A stretch of 64,000 bases of DNA from Vibrio sinus (GCF_023634645.1 NZ_JAMKMR010000006.1:1-64000), one strand, 5' to 3'; shown: positions 27,554-39,036, numbered from the stretch's first letter. Notes: generated by a model not told the origin, from the sequence alone. Made by a program: numbers and translations.

Positions 27554-28000
27554 TTAGCCAATAGACAAAATTTCAACTTCGAAGGTGACATCTTGCCCAG
27601 TCAAAGGGTGATTAAAATCCACGGTCACAGAGTCACCCGCAATATCAGTAATGATGCCAGGGATCTCAGCGCCATCTGGGCCGGAAAACGCCATAATCGT
27701 GCCCACTTCAACTTCCGCATCGCCAACAAACTTGCTTCGGTCCATATGATGAACATTGTCTGGATTTGGCATGCCAAAAGCATCTTGTGCGACTAATTCA
27801 ATCGCTTTGCTCTGATTGGCTTGCATGCCAATAAGGTGTTTTTCAAAATTGTCGCTTAAGCTACCGTCACCAATGACAAGTTGCGCAGGTTTACCCATAT
27901 TGTGGGTGCTATCGGCCACTGAACCATCTTTCATTTTAATCGTAAAGTGCAGGGTTACTTTAGAGCCTTGTTGAATAGTCGTCACGTTATTGGTTTCCAC
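27554..28000 (-). CDS. fkpB: FKBP-type peptidyl-prolyl isomerase FkpB (SlpA)
   Basis: This is a cytoplasmic SlpA-type FKBP isomerase/chaperone of 148 residues (E. coli 149). The FKBP half-domains (about 10-70 and 125-148) flank an insert-in-flap (about 70-120, with [13 protein letters not shown]), the layout of SlpA and SlyD. The long histidine-rich SlyD tail is absent, which points to FkpB. It is located between lspA and ispH as in E. coli. Confidence 0.92.
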   Translation of the reverse strand: METNNVTTIQQGSKVTLHFTIKMKDGSVADSTHNMGKPAQLVIGDGSLSDNFEKHLIGMQANQSKAIELVAQDAFGMPNPDNVHHMDRSKFVGDAEVEVGTIMAFSGPDGAEIPGIITDIAGDSVTVDFNHPLTGQDVTFEVEILSIG

Positions 28001-28102
28001 TCGATAATGATTACTGGCAGAGTATACGCGTATATGGCGCTAAAGAAAAAGCGTAGCTCAAAAGAGACTACGCTTCTAATCGTGATTCGAGATTTAATGG
28101 GG

Positions 28103-28600
28103 CTATTTTTTCTTCCTAAACCCATCAAGCACAATCATGACCGCTCCAATACAGATGGCAGAATCGGCCAAGTTAAACGCTGGCCAATGATATTGATGCC
28201 AGTGGAAATCAAGATAATCCACCACATAACCATGTACAAGTCGGTCAAATACATTGCCCACTGCGCCGCCAATGATCAGAGCATAAGCAATGTTGTTCCA
28301 TTTCTCCGATGCGGACGAACGACGCATCCAAACTGCAAGCATAATCACAACTGCAATCGCGATAGCGGTAAACAGCCAGCGCTGCCAGCCACTTTGATTA
28401 CTCAAAAAGCTAAAGGCTGCGCCATAGTTATGGACATACAAGAGGTTGAAAAATGGCGTCACCTCAATACGGTTTTCCCAGCCATACCCCATGGTATGCA
28501 TCACGACCAATTTAATGGCTATGTCTGCAATGAAAACCAGTAGCGCTAGCCCAAGCCAGCGCACTCCGGATTGTTTCAGTGTCAATGTTTGTTCAGCCAT
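28103..28600 (-). CDS. lspA: Lipoprotein signal peptidase LspA
   Basis: LspA is the inner-membrane aspartyl protease that removes signal peptides from prolipoproteins (after Lgt, encoded 10 kb away). The ATG at 28600 gives 165 residues with four membrane segments. The two catalytic aspartates lie in [11 protein letters not shown] and [13 protein letters not shown] at 28612 would add four residues; AAGGG lies just before the ATG and supports the latter. The product would process the lipoproteins of this window such as BamD. It follows ileS by 30 bp. Confidence 0.95.
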   Translation of the reverse strand: MAEQTLTLKQSGVRWLGLALLVFIADIAIKLVVMHTMGYGWENRIEVTPFFNLLYVHNYGAAFSFLSNQSGWQRWLFTAIAIAVVIMLAVWMRRSSASEKWNNIAYALIIGGAVGNVFDRLVHGYVVDYLDFHWHQYHWPAFNLADSAICIGAVMIVLDGFRKKK

Positions 28601-28630
28601 GAAGCCCTTCAAAGTTTCTAAGAATGAGAA

Positions 28631-31459
28631 TTAGGCAAACTTGCGTACTTCGCCTTCACCTTCCACATTTGAAACGCAGCGGCCACAGATGTGTTCGTGA
28701 CCAGAGATCGTTCCAACATCTTCTGTGTGGTGCCAGCAACGATCGCATTTCTGTGCTTGTGTGGCTTCCACTTCGACAAATAACCCTTCAACTTCGGTTT
28801 CATGAGCAGTGTCTGATTTCTCTTCCATTGCTTTCACGTCCGCCTTAGAGGTCAACAGAACAAAACGTAGTTCATTCTCAAGCTTGTTCAGTTTCTCAGC
28901 TAATGCACTATCTGCATAGAGAGTGACTTCTGCCTGAAGTGAACCACCAATCGCTTTGTCATTTCGCGCCGCTTCTAACAGCTTGTTGACGGCACCACGA
29001 ACCGATTGAATCTCTGACCAGAACTCATCATTTAGCTCTTCGCCTTCTGACAATCCAAATAGGCCATCAAACCACTCGCCGCTAAAGACAAACTTGTCGC
29101 GCTCACCTGGCATTTGGTTCCAGATCTCATCGGCTGTAAACGACATGATCGGTGCCATCCAACGAACCAAAGCTTCAACGATGTAGTAAAGTGCCGTTTG
29201 ACAGCTGCGTTGAGCATGGCCACCACGTTTAGCGGTGTACTGGCGATCTTTAATCACATCGAGATAGAAAGAGCCCATTTCAATTGAACAGAACTGCATC
29301 AAACGTTGGACAACCGCGTGTGTGTTGTACTCATCGTAGGATTGGATGATCTCTTCTTGAGCGGCTAACGCACGGCCTACCGCCCAGCGATCAAGCGCGA
29401 CCATTTCTTCAACTGGCACTATGTCAGTTTCTGGATTGAAACCACTTAAGTTCGCTAAGAAAAAACGAGCCGTGTTACGAATACGACGATAAGCATCGGC
29501 AGAACGCTTCAAGATTTCATCCGATACTGCGACTTCACCAGTATAGTCAGTCGATGCAACCCACAAACGTAGGATATCCGCACCGAGTTTATTGGTGACA
29601 TCTTTTGGTGACACGACGTTACCAATAGACTTCGACATTTTACGACCTTGGCCATCAACAACGAAACCATGAGTCAGCACTTGTTTATAAGGTGCTTCGT
29701 CTTTCATCGCAATTGAAGAAATCATAGAAGATTGGAACCAACCACGATGTTGGTCAGAACCCTCAAGATACAAGTCGGTTTTGTTACCGTGGTACTCTTC
29801 GCGTGCGTCAACAACTGAGTAGTGAGTCACACCAGAGTCAAACCATACGTCTAATGTATCTAAAACTTTCTCGTAGTCGTCAGCATCAGAACCAAGTAAC
29901 TCGTCGATTTCTACATCCCACCATGCCTGGATGCCTTTTTCTTCAACCAGCTTGGCGACTTTTTCAATCAGCTCAGACGTATTTGGGTGCAGCTCAGCCG
30001 TTTCTTTATGTACAAACAGAGCAATCGGCACACCCCAAGTACGTTGACGAGAGATACACCACTCTGGGCGACCTTCGATCATGCCTTCGATGCGGCTTTG
30101 GCCCCAATCTGGCATCCACTGAACACCTTTTATCGCTTCTAGTGCTTTGTCACGCAGACCTGCCTGATCCATAGAAACAAACCATTGTGGCGTTGCGCGG
30201 AAAATGATCGGCGTTTTATGGCGCCAGCAATGTGGATAGCTGTGCTCATACGCATGATGATGTAGCAACGCGCCTTTTTCTTTCAGTACTTCTAATACCG
30301 AATCATTGGCTTTAAATACGTGTTGACCAGCAAATAGCTCAGTATCTGGTAAATACACACCATTTGAGCCAACAGGGTTCGCCACTTCTAAATCGTACTT
30401 TTGGCCAACCGCAAAGTCTTCTTGACCATGCCCAGGCGCGGTATGCACCACACCAGTACCAGAATCTGTAGTGACGTGATCACCTAAAACTACTGGCACA
30501 CTAAAATCATAAAATGGGTGGTTAAAGCGTGTTAGCTCTAGATCAGAACCTTTAGCAAAACCTAGGTTGTGATAATGCTCAATACCTGCTCTGTCGATAA
30601 CTTCTTTAGCCAGCTCAGAGGCGACAATCAAGCGTTGTGGTTTATCACCTTCCACTTGGATAAGTACGTATTCTAGATCGTCACGCACACATAGTGCACG
30701 GTTAGCTGGAAGCGTCCAAGGTGTGGTAGTCCAGATAACGATTGAGATATCACCTTGCCCTTCGTGGCCTTCTAGCAAGTGGAATTTATCAACCACTGCG
30801 GCTTCATCGACAGCTTTGAAAGTGACGTCAATAGACGGCGATACTTTGTCTTTATACTCCACTTCCGCTTCCGCTAGTGCAGAGCCACAATCGGTACACC
30901 AGTGAACCGGTTTAAACCCTTTCAACAAGTGGCCATTGTCCGCAATTTTGCCTAACGCACGAATGATATTCGCTTCAGTGGCATAGTCCATCGTGCGGTA
31001 GGGTTTGTCCCACTCACCAAAGATACCAAGGCGTTTGAAGCTTTCTTTTTGACCTTCAACTTGGCCAGCCGCGTAGTGACGACACTTCTCACGAAATTCC
31101 GCAGGCGTTACTTTTTGCCCTGGCTTGCCAACTTTTTTCTCTACCATAAGTTCAATCGGTAGACCGTGGCAGTCCCATCCAGGAATGTAAGGTGCGTCAA
31201 AGCCTGAAAGTGTTTTGGATTTAATAATAATGTCTTTAAGAATCTTGTTTAGCGCGTGGCCAATGTGAATGTCCCCATTCGCGTAGGGAGGGCCATCATG
31301 TAATATGAAAGATTTTTTGCCTTTTTTGGCTTTACGGATTTCACCGTAAAGATCTTCTTTATACCAACGCTTTAGCATTTCTGGCTCACGATTTGCCAGA
31401 TTGCCTCGCATAGGAAACCCTGTTTCAGGTAGGTTCAGGGTATCTTTATACTCACTCAT
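28631..31459 (-). CDS. ileS: Isoleucyl-tRNA synthetase
   Basis: This class I synthetase charges tRNA-Ile and has 942 residues (E. coli 938). The HIGH motif is in [11 protein letters not shown] near residue 60. The editing CP1 domain occupies roughly 200-400 (with [16 protein letters not shown]). KMSKS lies in [10 protein letters not shown] near residue 600. A C-terminal zinc knuckle has two CxxC pairs (CDRCW and CGRC). It is part of the conserved ribF-ileS-lspA arrangement. Confidence 0.98.
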   Translation of the reverse strand: MSEYKDTLNLPETGFPMRGNLANREPEMLKRWYKEDLYGEIRKAKKGKKSFILHDGPPYANGDIHIGHALNKILKDIIIKSKTLSGFDAPYIPGWDCHGLPIELMVEKKVGKPGQKVTPAEFREKCRHYAAGQVEGQKESFKRLGIFGEWDKPYRTMDYATEANIIRALGKIADNGHLLKGFKPVHWCTDCGSALAEAEVEYKDKVSPSIDVTFKAVDEAAVVDKFHLLEGHEGQGDISIVIWTTTPWTLPANRALCVRDDLEYVLIQVEGDKPQRLIVASELAKEVIDRAGIEHYHNLGFAKGSDLELTRFNHPFYDFSVPVVLGDHVTTDSGTGVVHTAPGHGQEDFAVGQKYDLEVANPVGSNGVYLPDTELFAGQHVFKANDSVLEVLKEKGALLHHHAYEHSYPHCWRHKTPIIFRATPQWFVSMDQAGLRDKALEAIKGVQWMPDWGQSRIEGMIEGRPEWCISRQRTWGVPIALFVHKETAELHPNTSELIEKVAKLVEEKGIQAWWDVEIDELLGSDADDYEKVLDTLDVWFDSGVTHYSVVDAREEYHGNKTDLYLEGSDQHRGWFQSSMISSIAMKDEAPYKQVLTHGFVVDGQGRKMSKSIGNVVSPKDVTNKLGADILRLWVASTDYTGEVAVSDEILKRSADAYRRIRNTARFFLANLSGFNPETDIVPVEEMVALDRWAVGRALAAQEEIIQSYDEYNTHAVVQRLMQFCSIEMGSFYLDVIKDRQYTAKRGGHAQRSCQTALYYIVEALVRWMAPIMSFTADEIWNQMPGERDKFVFSGEWFDGLFGLSEGEELNDEFWSEIQSVRGAVNKLLEAARNDKAIGGSLQAEVTLYADSALAEKLNKLENELRFVLLTSKADVKAMEEKSDTAHETEVEGLFVEVEATQAQKCDRCWHHTEDVGTISGHEHICGRCVSNVEGEGEVRKFA

Positions 31460-31523
31460 CGATTCTTAATTCCGTCATATTGGGCGAAAGTTAGACATTA
31501 TGCTGGCCAGTGGAATAATCTGG

Positions 31524-32459
31524 CTAGCGGTTTAGCTGAAGCAGCCACACCCTTGCGGCTTCAGCATCCAATTCTATTTGTTGTTTCAAAGCTTCGAATG
31601 ACTCAAATTTTTTCTCTTCTCGAAGCTTATGTAATAAAAAGACTTCCAAATGCTTGCCATACAAATCGGCTTCAAAATCAAACAAATGGACTTCTAGTTG
31701 TTGACGCTCACCATTTACAGTGGGGCGTCGACCTATGTTAGCTACGCCTTGAACTCTTTGGCCACTTTGACACAAAGCTTCAACGACATAAACGCCAGAC
31801 ACAGGTGAAACAGTCCGCTTAAGCGGAATATTAGCCGTCGGGAAGCCTATGGTTCTGCCCAGCTTGCGTCCGTGGGAAATTCTGCCACTGATGCTGTATG
31901 GACGACCCAACATATCTTCCGCCTGCGACAAATCGTCACTGGCCAATGCATCACGAATCGCAGTGCTACTGACTCTTTGCTGCTGCAAACAAAAGCTTTT
32001 GGTATTCACCACTTGGAATCCATACCTTTTGCCGGCCTCTTGCAACATGGAGAAGTTTCCTTTTCGGCCTTGGCCAAAGCAGAAATCATCGCCCACCACC
32101 AGAAACTTAACACCCAATTTATTCACCAACAAGTCGCGAATGAAGTCTTCAGCAGTTAAATTGGCAAATCGCAGATTGAAATGGACACACAACATGCGGT
32201 CAATTGCCAATTTATCTAGCTGTACAAACTTATCTCTTAAACGCGTTAGCCTCGCTGGCGCTCGGTCTTTGGCAAAGACTTCCATAGGTTGTGGTTCAAA
32301 CGTCATCACCACCGAAGGTAGCGCTAATTGAGCCGACTGATTAACCAGCTGTGTTAGGACTTTTTGATGCCCTAAGTGCACACCATCAAAATTTCCGATA
32401 GTCAACACACAACCGTTATGTTGAGGTTTTATGTTATGAATGCCGCGGATAAGTTCCAT
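31524..32459 (-). CDS. ribF: Bifunctional riboflavin kinase / FAD synthetase RibF
   Basis: RibF phosphorylates riboflavin to FMN and adenylylates FMN to FAD. It is 311 residues (E. coli 313). The N-terminal nucleotidyltransferase domain has GNFDGVHLGHQKVL, and the C-terminal flavokinase domain (about 185-311) has GRISHGRKLGRTIGFPTANI. It is 64 bp upstream of ileS, in operon order. Confidence 0.97.
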   Translation of the reverse strand: MELIRGIHNIKPQHNGCVLTIGNFDGVHLGHQKVLTQLVNQSAQLALPSVVMTFEPQPMEVFAKDRAPARLTRLRDKFVQLDKLAIDRMLCVHFNLRFANLTAEDFIRDLLVNKLGVKFLVVGDDFCFGQGRKGNFSMLQEAGKRYGFQVVNTKSFCLQQQRVSSTAIRDALASDDLSQAEDMLGRPYSISGRISHGRKLGRTIGFPTANIPLKRTVSPVSGVYVVEALCQSGQRVQGVANIGRRPTVNGERQQLEVHLFDFEADLYGKHLEVFLLHKLREEKKFESFEALKQQIELDAEAARVWLLQLNR

Positions 32460-32528
32460 TGGATTATTCTAATTGTTGCTTTATCGATTACCTAACTGTC
32501 GAATCGACGGATTATATACTAATCACTA

Positions 32529-34091
32529 TCACTCTGTCGCTGCTTTTAAATCTTTTAAGCGAATTCCCATCACCAGTAGGCTTGCTATATAAACTACCGC
32601 ACCTAAGCCGATGAGGCCAGCGAGCATCAACGCTCTGTGGAAACTGCTCCATTGCAACCAAACAGACATATCATGTAATTGCCATAGCAGCGCTGCCACC
32701 ATCAACACACCGGCAATGGCGTGTTTGCCAATGATAAGCAGAGTTTTCTTCGTCACTTGGTAGACACCTTGGACATGCAAACCGCGATACAACAGCGCCA
32801 TATTTACAAACGCAGATAAAGAGGTGGCAATCGCCAATCCAACATACCCATAGAACCAAGCAAAGATAGCGTTAAACACCATATTGCTGATCATCGCAAT
32901 CACACCATACCTTACTGGCGTTTTGGTATCTTGCCTTGAATAGTAGCCCGGTGCGAGTACTTTTATCATCATGAAGTTTAACAGGCCTGCTGCAAAAGCG
33001 ATTAACGACATGGACGCCTGATTTACATCATGAAAAGAAAACTCACCATGCATAAACAAAACCATCAGCATAGGTTTAGATAGCACAATCAGTCCTAACA
33101 TGGCGGGGATACCTAGCAAAGTAATCATTCTGACTCCCCAATCCATAGTGTGAGAAAAGGCCTCGCCTTTGTCATCAACATGGTTTCTGGAAAGTGCAGG
33201 CAAGATAACCGTGCCGATTGCAATACCAAATAAACCTAAAGGAAATTCCAACAATCGATCGGAATAATACAACCAACTCAGCGAGCCGGTGGCTAAGAAA
33301 CTGGCGATAATAGTATCTAGTAGCAAGTTAATTTGACTGACTGACACGCCAAATAAAGCTGGTAATATCAGCTTTCTCACTCTAGCCACACCGGGGTCAT
33401 TCCAACCCCACTTTGGCCGTACAAAAGCTTTGATCCGGATTAAAAATGGAATTTGAAAGAAAAACTGGATCAAACCACCTAAGAAGACACCGATAGCAAG
33501 CCCTACCTCAGGTTCTTGCATGTGTGGCGAAATATAAAGCGCGGCAACAATCAAACTGATGTTGAGGAAAACGGGGGTAAATGAGGAAACCGCAAATTTT
33601 CCCATGGTGTTGAGAATTGCGCCAGACATGGCAACAAAGGTAATGAACCATAGATATGGGAAAGTGATTTTTAGTAGAAAGCTGGCAAGTTCGAACTTTT
33701 CAGCCGCTGGCCCCCCATGTAACCAATCAAGAAACCAACCCGCACCAAATATCGCGGTGACCACACCGGAGCCCAATACCCCGACGAGTGTTACAATGGT
33801 AACAATAAACCCGAGCGTTCCAGAGGCTCGAGCAATAAACTCTCTCGTCTTGTCCAAATCCCCTTCGGCATGATACTCCGTAAACACTGGGACAAACGCT
33901 TGAGAAAACGCCCCTTCAGCAAACAATCGACGTAAAAAGTTGGGGATTTTATTGGCAAAAAAGAACACGTCGGCACTGGCGCCAGCCCCCATAAGGTGGG
34001 CAACAACAATATCTCGCACCAAGCCAAGCATTCGGGAAATAAAAGTCATTGCACTGACTATGATGCCTGATTTAAGAAGGCGTTTACTCAC
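32529..34091 (-). CDS. murJ: Lipid II flippase MurJ (MviN)
   Basis: MurJ flips lipid II across the inner membrane for peptidoglycan synthesis. It is a MOP-superfamily protein with about 14 membrane helices. Family landmarks are SRMLGLVRDIVVAHLMGAGASADVFFFA, FLRRLFAEGAFSQAFVPVF and LDWLHGG. The frame opens at 34115, but the GTG at 34091 has TTGAGG 5-6 nt upstream and gives the normal start SKRLLKSG (520 residues). It is upstream of ribF on the same strand and divergent from rpsT. Confidence 0.95.
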   Translation of the reverse strand: MSKRLLKSGIIVSAMTFISRMLGLVRDIVVAHLMGAGASADVFFFANKIPNFLRRLFAEGAFSQAFVPVFTEYHAEGDLDKTREFIARASGTLGFIVTIVTLVGVLGSGVVTAIFGAGWFLDWLHGGPAAEKFELASFLLKITFPYLWFITFVAMSGAILNTMGKFAVSSFTPVFLNISLIVAALYISPHMQEPEVGLAIGVFLGGLIQFFFQIPFLIRIKAFVRPKWGWNDPGVARVRKLILPALFGVSVSQINLLLDTIIASFLATGSLSWLYYSDRLLEFPLGLFGIAIGTVILPALSRNHVDDKGEAFSHTMDWGVRMITLLGIPAMLGLIVLSKPMLMVLFMHGEFSFHDVNQASMSLIAFAAGLLNFMMIKVLAPGYYSRQDTKTPVRYGVIAMISNMVFNAIFAWFYGYVGLAIATSLSAFVNMALLYRGLHVQGVYQVTKKTLLIIGKHAIAGVLMVAALLWQLHDMSVWLQWSSFHRALMLAGLIGLGAVVYIASLLVMGIRLKDLKAATE

Positions 34092-34494
34092 GATAACCTC
34101 AATAAAAACTAACACGCTGTATAATCAGCGCAAATAACAAACAGTGGCAAAATATACCGTACTTAATACATTCTTCATTTAATGTACGGTCAGGATTCCC
34201 CACACAATGTCAGAATACTCGTCCTTAGTAGGCAAAGAGCAATTTTTTTGGAAAACAACAATAAGTCAAGGCCTAGTCGTAAACAACCTAACAAAGCGGA
34301 ATTTAACGAGTTATCTGAGCATTTATTTCACGAAAATTGATGCGAGTGACAATATCGCTCAGACTAAGGAAATATGACGCCGTTATGGGTATAGCATTGG
34401 TATAAAAATACTGTTAGAATCCCCGCCATCTTAACCGCGATTTCCCTAGCATGCCAAAAATAGTTTGGTTTTGACGGGTTTTTGCACAAATCAT
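34092..34494. other. murJ-rpsT intergenic region, left part
   Basis: About 400 bp without a supported gene. An inverted repeat ACCGTAC/GTACGGT (34156-34162 with 34184-34190, 21-nt loop) is present; its role is unknown. A TAGAAT hexamer at 34415-34420 might belong to a second rpsT promoter, but no convincing -35 accompanies it. Confidence 0.4.
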
Positions 34495-34523
34495 TTGACA
34501 TTTAAGCGCAAATGAGGGATATT
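34495..34523 (+). promoter_or_regulatory. Putative sigma-70 promoter of rpsT
   Basis: A perfect -35 TTGACA (34495-34500), a 17-bp spacer, and GATATT (34518-34523, 4 of 6 matches). Transcription would start near 34530, leaving a leader of about 40 nt before the UUG start. Confidence 0.5.
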
Positions 34524-34570
34524 CCTCGCCCTTAAATTGTCACAGAACTAAGTTTTTGGGAGTTAGACCC

Positions 34571-34831
34571 TTGGCAAACAGTAAATCTGCTAAGAAGCGT
34601 GCGATCCAAGCTGAGAAACGTCGTCAGCACAACGCTAGCCGCCGCTCAATGATGCGCACTTACATGAAAAGAACTATCGCTGCGATCGAAGCTGGCGACA
34701 AAGAAGCTGCAACTGCTGCATTCGCTGCAGTTACACCAATCATAGACCGCATGGCAACTAAAGGTCTTATTCACAAGAATAAGGCAGCTCGTCATAAGTC
34801 TCGTTACTCTGCTGCAATCAAAGCTCTATAA
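34571..34831 (+). CDS. rpsT: 30S ribosomal protein S20
   Basis: S20 is a primary 16S rRNA-binding protein of the small subunit. The product is 86 residues (E. coli 87) and begins [25 protein letters not shown] after the initiator. The start is a TTG at 34571 with GGGAG 8 nt upstream. E. coli rpsT also uses UUG and is autogenously regulated through it. An upstream ATG at 34556 in frame would add five residues absent from S20 and overlaps the ribosome binding site, so it is rejected. Confidence 0.96.
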   Translation: MANSKSAKKRAIQAEKRRQHNASRRSMMRTYMKRTIAAIEAGDKEAATAAFAAVTPIIDRMATKGLIHKNKAARHKSRYSAAIKAL

Positions 34832-34860
34832 TAGCGCTTAGATTTCTTTCGTAGAGAATG

Positions 34861-34888
34861 AAAAAAACCGGCAGCCGCCGGTTTTTTT
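34861..34888. terminator. Terminator of rpsT, likely shared with nhaR
   Basis: CCGGC-AGCC-GCCGG with seven flanking A/T pairs (34861-34872 with 34877-34888). It lies between convergent rpsT and nhaR and has a T run on either strand. Confidence 0.9.
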
Positions 34889-34910
34889 ATTTTCTAAAGC
34901 TCAACACGCC

Positions 34911-35801
34911 CTAATCAAATAAAGTCGTAAAGTTCGCTTCTCGGACACTTTTCACGGCCGGATGCTGAATCATTCTCTCGGCAAAAATAACATAATACTC
35001 TTCTTTTAAGTCTTCCACCTCCGCCACCAGACATAAAGAGGTCTCTTCAATCGCCTCATTTGAGTAAGAGACTGGCGCTAGAAAAACCGCTTGGCGATGG
35101 TAGCTGGCAAACGCCTTCATTAGCGCCACATCATCAAACTCACCAAGAATATCAGGCTTAATGCCCACCCTATCAAACCACTGCAGTACTTTCCGCCCCA
35201 TGGCTGAGCGATTTCCGGGTAGCAAAAGTTTTCGCTCTTGTAACCATTGCGGAAAGCACACTTGTTCGATAGGCTCTGAGCTGAAAAAGCCCATTCTTGC
35301 TTCACCTAATTTCTTGCTGTATAGCCCCGGCATATTGCCTGAATCAACCGGACAGTCCGATAAGATCATATCAAGCTTGTGCTCGGATAACTGCTCCAGC
35401 AGCAGTTCATGTGTTGACTCAATGCAGCGTAAATGAATGCTGTTATCTTGTGGTACTGTCGTCATGAGAATTTTGCTCACTAGACGTTTAGATAACGCAT
35501 CGGCAACGCCAACTTCAAACAATAAATTGGAGCGCTGGCTGTAGTTAACGATATCCATCAGCTCGTAGCTAAGACCAAACATTTTTTCAGCGTATTTAAA
35601 CACTAACTGGCCAAGCTCGGTGGGCTCTATACTGCGGCCGTTACGTATCGTCAGTTTCCCTTTCAACCGAGCTTCTAAGGCTTTGAGCTGCCCTGTCACT
35701 GTTTGTGGGGTGATAAACAAAGCGTCGGCCGCCTTTGTTACTGAACCTTTTTTGCACACCATCCAAAAATAATAGAGGTGATTGTAATTTAAATGCGACA
35801 T
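34911..35801 (-). CDS. nhaR: LysR-type transcriptional activator NhaR
   Basis: NhaR is the sodium-responsive LysR regulator that activates the Na+/H+ antiporter gene nhaA in E. coli. The ATG at 35801 gives 296 residues beginning [15 protein letters not shown], the NhaR N-terminus. The winged helix-turn-helix spans about 5-65 ([28 protein letters not shown]). The effector domain keeps [34 protein letters not shown] and [11 protein letters not shown]. The frame could extend to 35843, but these 14 residues are not part of the family. nhaA is not in the window. Confidence 0.93.
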   Translation of the reverse strand: MSHLNYNHLYYFWMVCKKGSVTKAADALFITPQTVTGQLKALEARLKGKLTIRNGRSIEPTELGQLVFKYAEKMFGLSYELMDIVNYSQRSNLLFEVGVADALSKRLVSKILMTTVPQDNSIHLRCIESTHELLLEQLSEHKLDMILSDCPVDSGNMPGLYSKKLGEARMGFFSSEPIEQVCFPQWLQERKLLLPGNRSAMGRKVLQWFDRVGIKPDILGEFDDVALMKAFASYHRQAVFLAPVSYSNEAIEETSLCLVAEVEDLKEEYYVIFAERMIQHPAVKSVREANFTTLFD

Positions 35802-36096
35802 AGTGATTCTTCGAAAATATTCAAACCATTTATCATATGACATACCCTAATTTCACAATTTGTTACATTTGACCAACCAAAAAGCCTGTTCGAAGCCATC
35901 GAAATATCAAACAAAACTTACTTTAAATTCATGATGTTACCCTAGCATTTAATGCTACCTTTTTGCCTTCAGTTTACGTTCTGGCAAATCAGACATGGAT
36001 ACACATTTCTGTAATATTACCGTCATATTTAAGACATAACATCGCCTGCTGAAATTTTAAACGCATCGAGATTTGACTCGATCAACGGAGATGATC

Positions 36097-37245
36097 ATGC
36101 TTAACCAAGCTAACCCAGCCGCAGTGGCAACCACCAATACTAGCCAAATAATGCGCTGGGCAAATCTAACCTTTATGTTGTACCTGCTGTTAGTTGCTGT
36201 CTCAATGGTCGGAAGTGGATTCAAATGGGCAACGGGCGATCAGGCAAAGGTTTTATTTGAGTTCGCATCACATCCAATCGCAGGCCTCATGATAGGCCTC
36301 GTGGCAACCAGCTTAATCCAATCATCTAGCACTGTCACATCCATCATCGTTGGCTTGGTTGCTGGAGGACTACCAGTTAGCGTCGCAATCCCAATGATCA
36401 TGGGCGCGAATATTGGCACCACAATCACCAATACCTTAGTCAGCCTTGGTCACATTCGCAGCAAAGAAGAATTTAAGCGCGCGTTTGCCAGTGCCACTAT
36501 CCACGATTTCTTTAACTTGTTAGCTGTCTTTATTTTCCTTCCTTTAGAGATGCTCTTTGGTGTATTGGAAAAGCTATCCCATTGGCTAGTCTCACCCTTT
36601 CTCGCCACAGGCGATATGAGCATGAAAAGCCTTAACTTCATTAAGCCGATCACAAGCCCTGTGGTCAATACCGCAAAACAAACGTTCTCAAGCTTTGGTG
36701 ATACTGTTGGGGGGATACTACTTATTGCGTTAGGTATTGCTATCGTGTTTGTTTCTATTACTGTAATGGGCAAACTGATGAAAAGCCTGATGGTCGGAAA
36801 AGCAAAAGCGATCTTGAAAAGTGCCATCGGACGCGGGCCGATTCACGGTATTGCATCTGGCTCCATTGTGACGGTATTGGTGCAATCTTCCTCAACAACC
36901 ACAAGCTTGATGGTACCTCTAGTTGGTTCAGGCGTGTTAAAAGTCAGAGAAATCTACCCATTCACCTTGGGTGCCAATATAGGCACTTGTATTACTGCTT
37001 TGCTTGCAGCGACTGCAGTATCTGGCGAGTTCGCTATCTTTGCTTTACAAATCGCCTTAGTTCATCTTCTCTTTAATGTGCTTTCTACCGTTTTAATTTA
37101 TGGTATTCCACTTTTGCGTAACCTACCCGTCAAAGGATCAGAGTGGTTGTCAGAATTGGCCATCCGCAATAAGGCCTACGTTGCAGGTTATTTGCTTACT
37201 GTATTTGTCGTACTTCCAAGCTCAATACTCGCAGCCACCGCATAA
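36097..37245 (+). CDS. nptA: Sodium-dependent phosphate transporter NptA (Na/Pi-cotransporter family)
   Basis: This is an inner-membrane Na+/phosphate cotransporter of the PF02690 type. The two inverted-repeat halves each carry the QSSS signature, LIQSSSTVTSIIVGLVAGG near residue 75 and VLVQSSSTTTSLMVPLVGSG near 265, with GANIGT following each. The start is the ATG at 36097, with GGAG 6 nt upstream. The frame opens at 36073. With this start the protein has 382 residues, the length I recall for V. cholerae NptA. It is monocistronic with a terminator. Confidence 0.9.
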   Translation: MLNQANPAAVATTNTSQIMRWANLTFMLYLLLVAVSMVGSGFKWATGDQAKVLFEFASHPIAGLMIGLVATSLIQSSSTVTSIIVGLVAGGLPVSVAIPMIMGANIGTTITNTLVSLGHIRSKEEFKRAFASATIHDFFNLLAVFIFLPLEMLFGVLEKLSHWLVSPFLATGDMSMKSLNFIKPITSPVVNTAKQTFSSFGDTVGGILLIALGIAIVFVSITVMGKLMKSLMVGKAKAILKSAIGRGPIHGIASGSIVTVLVQSSSTTTSLMVPLVGSGVLKVREIYPFTLGANIGTCITALLAATAVSGEFAIFALQIALVHLLFNVLSTVLIYGIPLLRNLPVKGSEWLSELAIRNKAYVAGYLLTVFVVLPSSILAATA

Positions 37246-37250
37246 ACACA

Positions 37251-37277
37251 AAGAGGCAGCCAACATGGCTGCCTCTT
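37251..37277 (+). terminator. Terminator hairpin after nptA
   Basis: An 11-bp stem (37251-37261 with 37267-37277, AAGAGGCAGCC and GGCTGCCTCTT) with a 5-nt loop. The T tract is short, so efficiency is uncertain. Confidence 0.7.
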
Positions 37278-37292
37278 GCTATTCAACAAATG

Positions 37293-38144
37293 CTAAACAG
37301 AAAACGGATACTGGATAGCATCGTGACACTGATAACCCTCCACTGAAAAATCATCCAGCGTTACCCAGGTTTCTAAATCTTCCAAAGACGTAATGTCAGG
37401 GTTAATACTAAATCTTGGCGCAGCTAGTGGCTCTCTTTTCAACTGCACATCTTTCATTAACGCTAACTGATCTTCGTAGATATGAGCGTTAACAATCTTA
37501 TGATACGCCACGCCTGGTTTGTGTCCGGTTATCTGCGCCATTAACGCTAAGAACACATACACCTGCACCATATTAAAGTTCAGACCTAACGGGACATCAC
37601 ACGACCTTTGGGTGCTGTTAAGGTACAAAGTATCGCCCAACAAAGAAAAGTGATGGCTGTACATACAAGGCCTTAAACACCCCATGTGAAACTCACCTGG
37701 ATTGTAAAAATTCAGTATTTCACCACGATCGTCAATACCTTGTTTTAAATCATCAACGATTTTTCTAAGCTGATCGATATGGCCACCATCGGGTTTAGCC
37801 CAAGACCGGCCTTGAACCCCGTAGACCCGCCCCATATCATCTTCACCTTTGCGATATGGGTTATTTAACCAAGCATCGTTTAGGTTGGCGTTGGCATCCC
37901 AGGTTTTCGTGCCCAGTTTTCTGAAGTCATAGGCATTGTCGTAACCTCGGATATAACCAAGCAGCTCAGCCACCGCCGCTTTCCAGAAGCTTTTTCTGGT
38001 GGTCACTAGCGGAAACTGTCCACTGGCAACATCGTAGCTAAGGTCGGCATTAATGATGGTTAAACATCGTTTGCCTGTCCTTTCATTTTGTATCCATTCT
38101 CCAGTGTCTACAATACGCTGGCAAAGGTCTAAATACTGGCGCAC
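37293..38144 (-). CDS. thyA: Thymidylate synthase ThyA
   Basis: ThyA methylates dUMP to dTMP with methylenetetrahydrofolate. The product is 283 residues against 264 in E. coli; the extra length is spread through the middle ([18 protein letters not shown]). The dUMP-binding motif [14 protein letters not shown], the catalytic cysteine in [11 protein letters not shown], and the C-terminal [18 protein letters not shown] are present. It is 12 bp downstream of lgt, as in E. coli. Confidence 0.96.
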   Translation of the reverse strand: MRQYLDLCQRIVDTGEWIQNERTGKRCLTIINADLSYDVASGQFPLVTTRKSFWKAAVAELLGYIRGYDNAYDFRKLGTKTWDANANLNDAWLNNPYRKGEDDMGRVYGVQGRSWAKPDGGHIDQLRKIVDDLKQGIDDRGEILNFYNPGEFHMGCLRPCMYSHHFSLLGDTLYLNSTQRSCDVPLGLNFNMVQVYVFLALMAQITGHKPGVAYHKIVNAHIYEDQLALMKDVQLKREPLAAPRFSINPDITSLEDLETWVTLDDFSVEGYQCHDAIQYPFSV

Positions 38145-38156
38145 AGGTTAGCCTCC

Positions 38157-38993
38157 CTACTTCGCTACCGCTTTGTTATCGCTTTTGCCTTTATCATCTT
38201 TATACAACCCTCTCTTGTAAGACCATATAAACAAAATAGCGCCCACGACAATCATAGGTGCGGACAAAATTTGTCCCATGGTGAAATAGTGGTCATAGAA
38301 CCCAAGTTGAGGGTCTGGCTGGCGGAAGAACTCGACGAAAAATCTAAAGCATCCATAACAGAATAAAAACAGCCCTGATACCGATCCTAGAGGACGTGGC
38401 TTTTTAATGAATACGTTTAGGATGATAAGCAACAATACGCCTTCAAGAGCGAATTCGTACAACTGGGAAGGATGGCGAGGCAATGGCCCTGCTTGCGGGA
38501 ATATCATAGCCCAAGGCACATCGGTGACTCTTCCCCATAATTCACCATTAATAAAGTTACCAAGTCGTCCCATGCCTAAACCAAACGGAACAAGAGGTGC
38601 GATAAAATCAGCAATACTGAAAAAGCTGCGACCATTTTTCCGGCCATACCAATACATAGCCGTGATCACACCAAGTAACCCACCATGGAACGACATACCG
38701 CCATCCCATACTTTAAATAAGTAAAGAGGGTTTTGCACAAATAGACCAAAGTTATAAAAGATGACGTACCCAATACGTCCACCAATCACGACACCTAGGA
38801 AACAAGTAAATAACAGATCAGACACATTCTCTCTTGTCCAGCCGCTTCCCTGCTTGTCTGCACGCTTATTAGCAAGCCAAATAGCAAACGCAAACCCAAT
38901 CAGGTACATCACACCGTACCAACGTATAGAGATAGGCCCAAGTGACACTATCACTGGATCAATGTGTGGAAACACCATATATCCGTGAGACAT
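38157..38993 (-). CDS. lgt: Prolipoprotein diacylglyceryl transferase Lgt
   Basis: Lgt attaches diacylglycerol to the lipobox cysteine, the first step of lipoprotein maturation. The product is 278 residues with about seven membrane segments. The Lgt signature [14 protein letters not shown] is present, as are [10 protein letters not shown] near the N-terminus and [11 protein letters not shown]. It is in an operon with thyA. Confidence 0.97.
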   Translation of the reverse strand: MSHGYMVFPHIDPVIVSLGPISIRWYGVMYLIGFAFAIWLANKRADKQGSGWTRENVSDLLFTCFLGVVIGGRIGYVIFYNFGLFVQNPLYLFKVWDGGMSFHGGLLGVITAMYWYGRKNGRSFFSIADFIAPLVPFGLGMGRLGNFINGELWGRVTDVPWAMIFPQAGPLPRHPSQLYEFALEGVLLLIILNVFIKKPRPLGSVSGLFLFCYGCFRFFVEFFRQPDPQLGFYDHYFTMGQILSAPMIVVGAILFIWSYKRGLYKDDKGKSDNKAVAK

Positions 38994-39036
38994 AACTTTA
39001 CTCTTAATTAATTTAGACGATTATAGTGAGATGACA

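Noticed and set aside
27947..28543. A 198-codon plus-strand ORF
   Set aside because: It is antisense to fkpB and lspA, both firmly identified; composition is that of a shadow frame.
31849..32331. A 160-codon plus-strand ORF
   Set aside because: Lies wholly opposite ribF and has no protein features.
37100..37318. A 72-codon plus-strand ORF at the end of nptA
   Set aside because: Overlaps nptA out of frame and runs through the nptA terminator hairpin.
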